A stretch of 6,151 bases of DNA, from contig JAAXHX010000164.1 in the NCBI GenBank assembly GCA_012270635.1, positions 1 to 6,151 on the forward strand, read 5' to 3'. Below, in pieces: positions 4,327 to 6,151 of the stretch. Below the pieces are notes generated by a model. That model did not search any database. It was not told where the DNA came from and was given only the letters and a program-made list of their open reading frames with translations. Numbering within the stretch: the first letter of the stretch is position 1; each line of letters opens with the position of its first letter. Position numbers and translations under genes: made by a program. Source of the stretch: Dehalococcoidia bacterium. Lineage in GTDB: Bacteria > Chloroflexota > Dehalococcoidia > Plut-88900.

Positions 4327-6151
4327 ATGAGCAGGCTGTACGACGTGATAGTGATAGGGGCGGGCCACGCGGGCTGCGAGGCGGCGTTGGCGGCAGCCCG
4401 CATGGGGTGCGAGATCCTGGTCCTGACCATGAAGCTGGACCACGTCGCGCTGATGCCGTGCAATCCCTCCATAGGGGGCCCAGCCAAGGGACACCTGGCC
4501 CGGGAGGTCGACGCCCTTGGTGGCGAGATGGGCCGCAACATAGACAAGACCTTCATACAGATACGGATGCTCAACACGGGCAAGGGGCCGGCGGTGCAGG
4601 CCCTTCGGGCGCAGGCCGACAAGGGCCTATACGCGACGGAGATGCGGAAGACGCTGGAGAGACAGGATGGTCTCGCCGTCCGGGAGGCGTTGGTCACGGA
4701 CATAAGGGTGGAGCAGGGGGATGGATTCCGGCTCGGAGGCCGGAATGAAGGAAGTGGAGCTGAGATAGGGCTGGCTAAGGAAGATGGATTTGTACCCTTG
4801 CGCACCGATGGCCGGCTTCTGAAGCGGGATGACGGAGGGGCAGGAGGGCTGAGGGTGGAGACGAAGTCGGGGGAGGAGTATGTTGGGAAGACCGTTGTGT
4901 TGACCACCGGCACGTCTCTGGCCGGGAAGATCATCATGGGCGAACGGGCCTACACGGGGGGTCGGGCGGGAGAGCCGGCGGCCACCGAGATATCGGAGTC
5001 CCTGAGGAGGCTCGGCTTCACGTTGGGAAGGCACAAGACGGGCACTCCTCCCCGGCTCGACGCCCGGAGCATCGACTACGAGAAGGCGCGGATTCAACCC
5101 GGAAGCCTGACCCCCCTGCACTTCAGCTTCTGGGGATGCGACGACGATAGCCTGCGCTTTCCATCGCCAAACCCGGTGTACCCTTCCGGACCGGAGTCGG
5201 GGTGGCGGCCCCAGATGCCCTGCTACCTGGTGAGCACCAACCCGACGACCCACGAGCTGATAACCCGGAATCTTCACCGGGCCCCGATGTTCAACGGCTC
5301 CATAGAGGGGGTCGGGCCGCGGTACTGCCCGTCCATCGAGGACAAGGTGGTGCGGTTCGCCCACAAGGAATCGCACGGTCTGTTCCTGGAGCCCGAGGGC
5401 TGGGAGACCAACGAAGTCTACCTGCAGGGCGCGAACACCAGCCTTCCGGAGGACGTCCAGGCAGCGTTCGTGAGATCGATAGCCGGGCTGGAGCAGGCCG
5501 AGATAGTGAGGCCCGGCTACGCCATCGAATACGATTTCGTTCTGACGGACCAGATAAACGCCACCATGGAGTCGAAGCTGACGCCGGGCCTGTTCCTGGC
5601 CGGGCAGGTGTGCGGTACCTCGGGGTACGAGGAGGCAGCGGGGCAGGGGCTGGTCGCGGGGATAAATGCCGCGTTGCGGGTGAAGGGCAAACCACCTCTG
5701 GTCCTGCGTCGAGACCAGGCCTACCTGGGGGTGATGATCGACGACCTGGTGACCCGGGACCACTTCGAGCCCTACAGAATGCTCACGTCCCGGGCCGAGC
5801 ACCGGTTGCTGCTAAGGCAAGACAACGCCGACCAGCGTCTCGCGCCCCTGGGATATGAGGTCGGGCTGCTCAGCCGGAACCAGCGCCGGATGGTGGAGGA
5901 GAAGCGGGAGAGGGTGGAGCGGGAGCTTGAGAGGCTGGGCGAAACGTATCTGCCCCAGGACGGGAGCATGGACGCTTACCTGGAAAGCCGGGGATTGAGA
6001 CCCGTTCGGAAGTCTGTGACAGCATTGGAGTTTCTGCGGCGCCCGGAGGTCGATTACGACACTGCCCTGGCCCTGGGGTTGGGTGACCAAGGCCTTGATG
6101 AGGAATCCAGGCGCCAGGTGGAAATAGAGGCCAAGTACAGGGACTACATAG
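4327..6151 (+). CDS. mnmG: tRNA uridine-5-carboxymethylaminomethyl modification enzyme MnmG (3' truncated by window)
   Basis: MnmG (GidA) is a cytosolic FAD enzyme that, with the GTPase MnmE, installs the carboxymethylaminomethyl group (or aminomethyl) on C5 of wobble uridine 34 of certain tRNAs. The window holds 608 codons with no stop; by comparison with E. coli MnmG about 80 C-terminal residues are missing. Landmarks: FAD-binding VIVIGAGHAGCEAA (7-20, GxGxxG at 11-16), PCNPSIGG with Cys45, KGHLAREVDALGGEMG, LNTGKGPAVQALRAQAD, KTGTPPRLDAR, the first family signature GPRYCPSIEDKVVRF (330-344) with Cys334, and the second, AGQVCGTSGYEEAAGQGLVAGINA (425-448), where Cys429 replaces the usual Asn/Thr. 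EPYRMLTSRAEHRLLLRQDNAD follows near 480-500. Residues about 132-173 form a low-complexity, lower-GC insertion absent from E. coli. The start at 4327 gives the family N-terminus. It is divergent from the DUF362 gene. Confidence 0.97.
   Translation, partial: MSRLYDVIVIGAGHAGCEAALAAARMGCEILVLTMKLDHVALMPCNPSIGGPAKGHLAREVDALGGEMGRNIDKTFIQIRMLNTGKGPAVQALRAQADKGLYATEMRKTLERQDGLAVREALVTDIRVEQGDGFRLGGRNEGSGAEIGLAKEDGFVPLRTDGRLLKRDDGGAGGLRVETKSGEEYVGKTVVLTTGTSLAGKIIMGERAYTGGRAGEPAATEISESLRRLGFTLGRHKTGTPPRLDARSIDYEKARIQPGSLTPLHFSFWGCDDDSLRFPSPNPVYPSGPESGWRPQMPCYLVSTNPTTHELITRNLHRAPMFNGSIEGVGPRYCPSIEDKVVRFAHKESHGLFLEPEGWETNEVYLQGANTSLPEDVQAAFVRSIAGLEQAEIVRPGYAIEYDFVLTDQINATMESKLTPGLFLAGQVCGTSGYEEAAGQGLVAGINAALRVKGKPPLVLRRDQAYLGVMIDDLVTRDHFEPYRMLTSRAEHRLLLRQDNADQRLAPLGYEVGLLSRNQRRMVEEKRERVERELERLGETYLPQDGSMDAYLESRGLRPVRKSVTALEFLRRPEVDYDTALALGLGDQGLDEESRRQVEIEAKYRDYI
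4725..4746. repeat. Perfect inverted repeat inside mnmG insertion
   Basis: ATTCCGGC (4725-4732) and GCCGGAAT (4739-4746) are exact complements around a six-base loop. The pair sits within the extra segment of mnmG. The 8-base direct repeat GATGGATT (4720-4727 and 4783-4790) is in frame and encodes Asp-Gly-Phe both times, so the segment has internal repeat structure. Confidence 0.6.

Noticed and set aside
4627..5802. 391-codon open frame on the minus strand opposite mnmG
   Set aside because: It lies wholly within mnmG, whose protein is unmistakable; the translation is low in family-like motifs and rich in Arg/Pro/Gly/His, typical of antisense frames in GC-rich DNA.

Overview
The window looks like ordinary chromosomal DNA from a GC-rich bacterium (roughly 60-65% G+C by eye). 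Its genes are tightly packed housekeeping genes. The taxonomic hints are a 'CTTCGACAGGCTCAG'-type dispersed repeat upstream of the first gene, heavy use of the ATA isoleucine codon despite high G+C, and the mixture of genes. Together they suggest a Chloroflexota (Dehalococcoidia/SAR202-like) genome. That is an inference from memory, not a computed placement.

Layout. Bases 1-235 are non-coding: a repeat-like segment with nested inverted repeats (74-160), then an extended -10 promoter about 24 bases before proB. Bases 236-3087 form a three-gene plus-strand run. proB (glutamate 5-kinase) and proA (glutamate-5-semialdehyde dehydrogenase) carry out the first two steps of proline synthesis from glutamate. 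They are followed, after 20 bases, by an unrecognised acidic 103-residue protein. Bases 3081-4214 hold a convergent minus-strand gene for a DUF362-family protein, whose 3' end overlaps the small gene by 7 bases. Bases 4215-4326 are a divergent promoter region. From 4327 to the right edge runs mnmG (gidA), the FAD-dependent tRNA wobble-uridine modification enzyme, cut off by the window end.

The genes do not form one system. proB and proA act together, and proC (the last step) is not in the window. The small protein is linked only by operon position. The DUF362 gene and mnmG share an intergenic control region but have no evident functional link.

The more interesting signals are: a textbook leaderless promoter for the DUF362 gene (TATAAT six bases before ATG) facing a near-leaderless promoter for mnmG; a low-GC insertion of about 40 codons in mnmG that contains a perfect inverted repeat; a nested inverted-repeat element upstream of proB; and the unknown small protein. 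I found no CRISPR array, RNA gene, transposase, phage gene or defence system.
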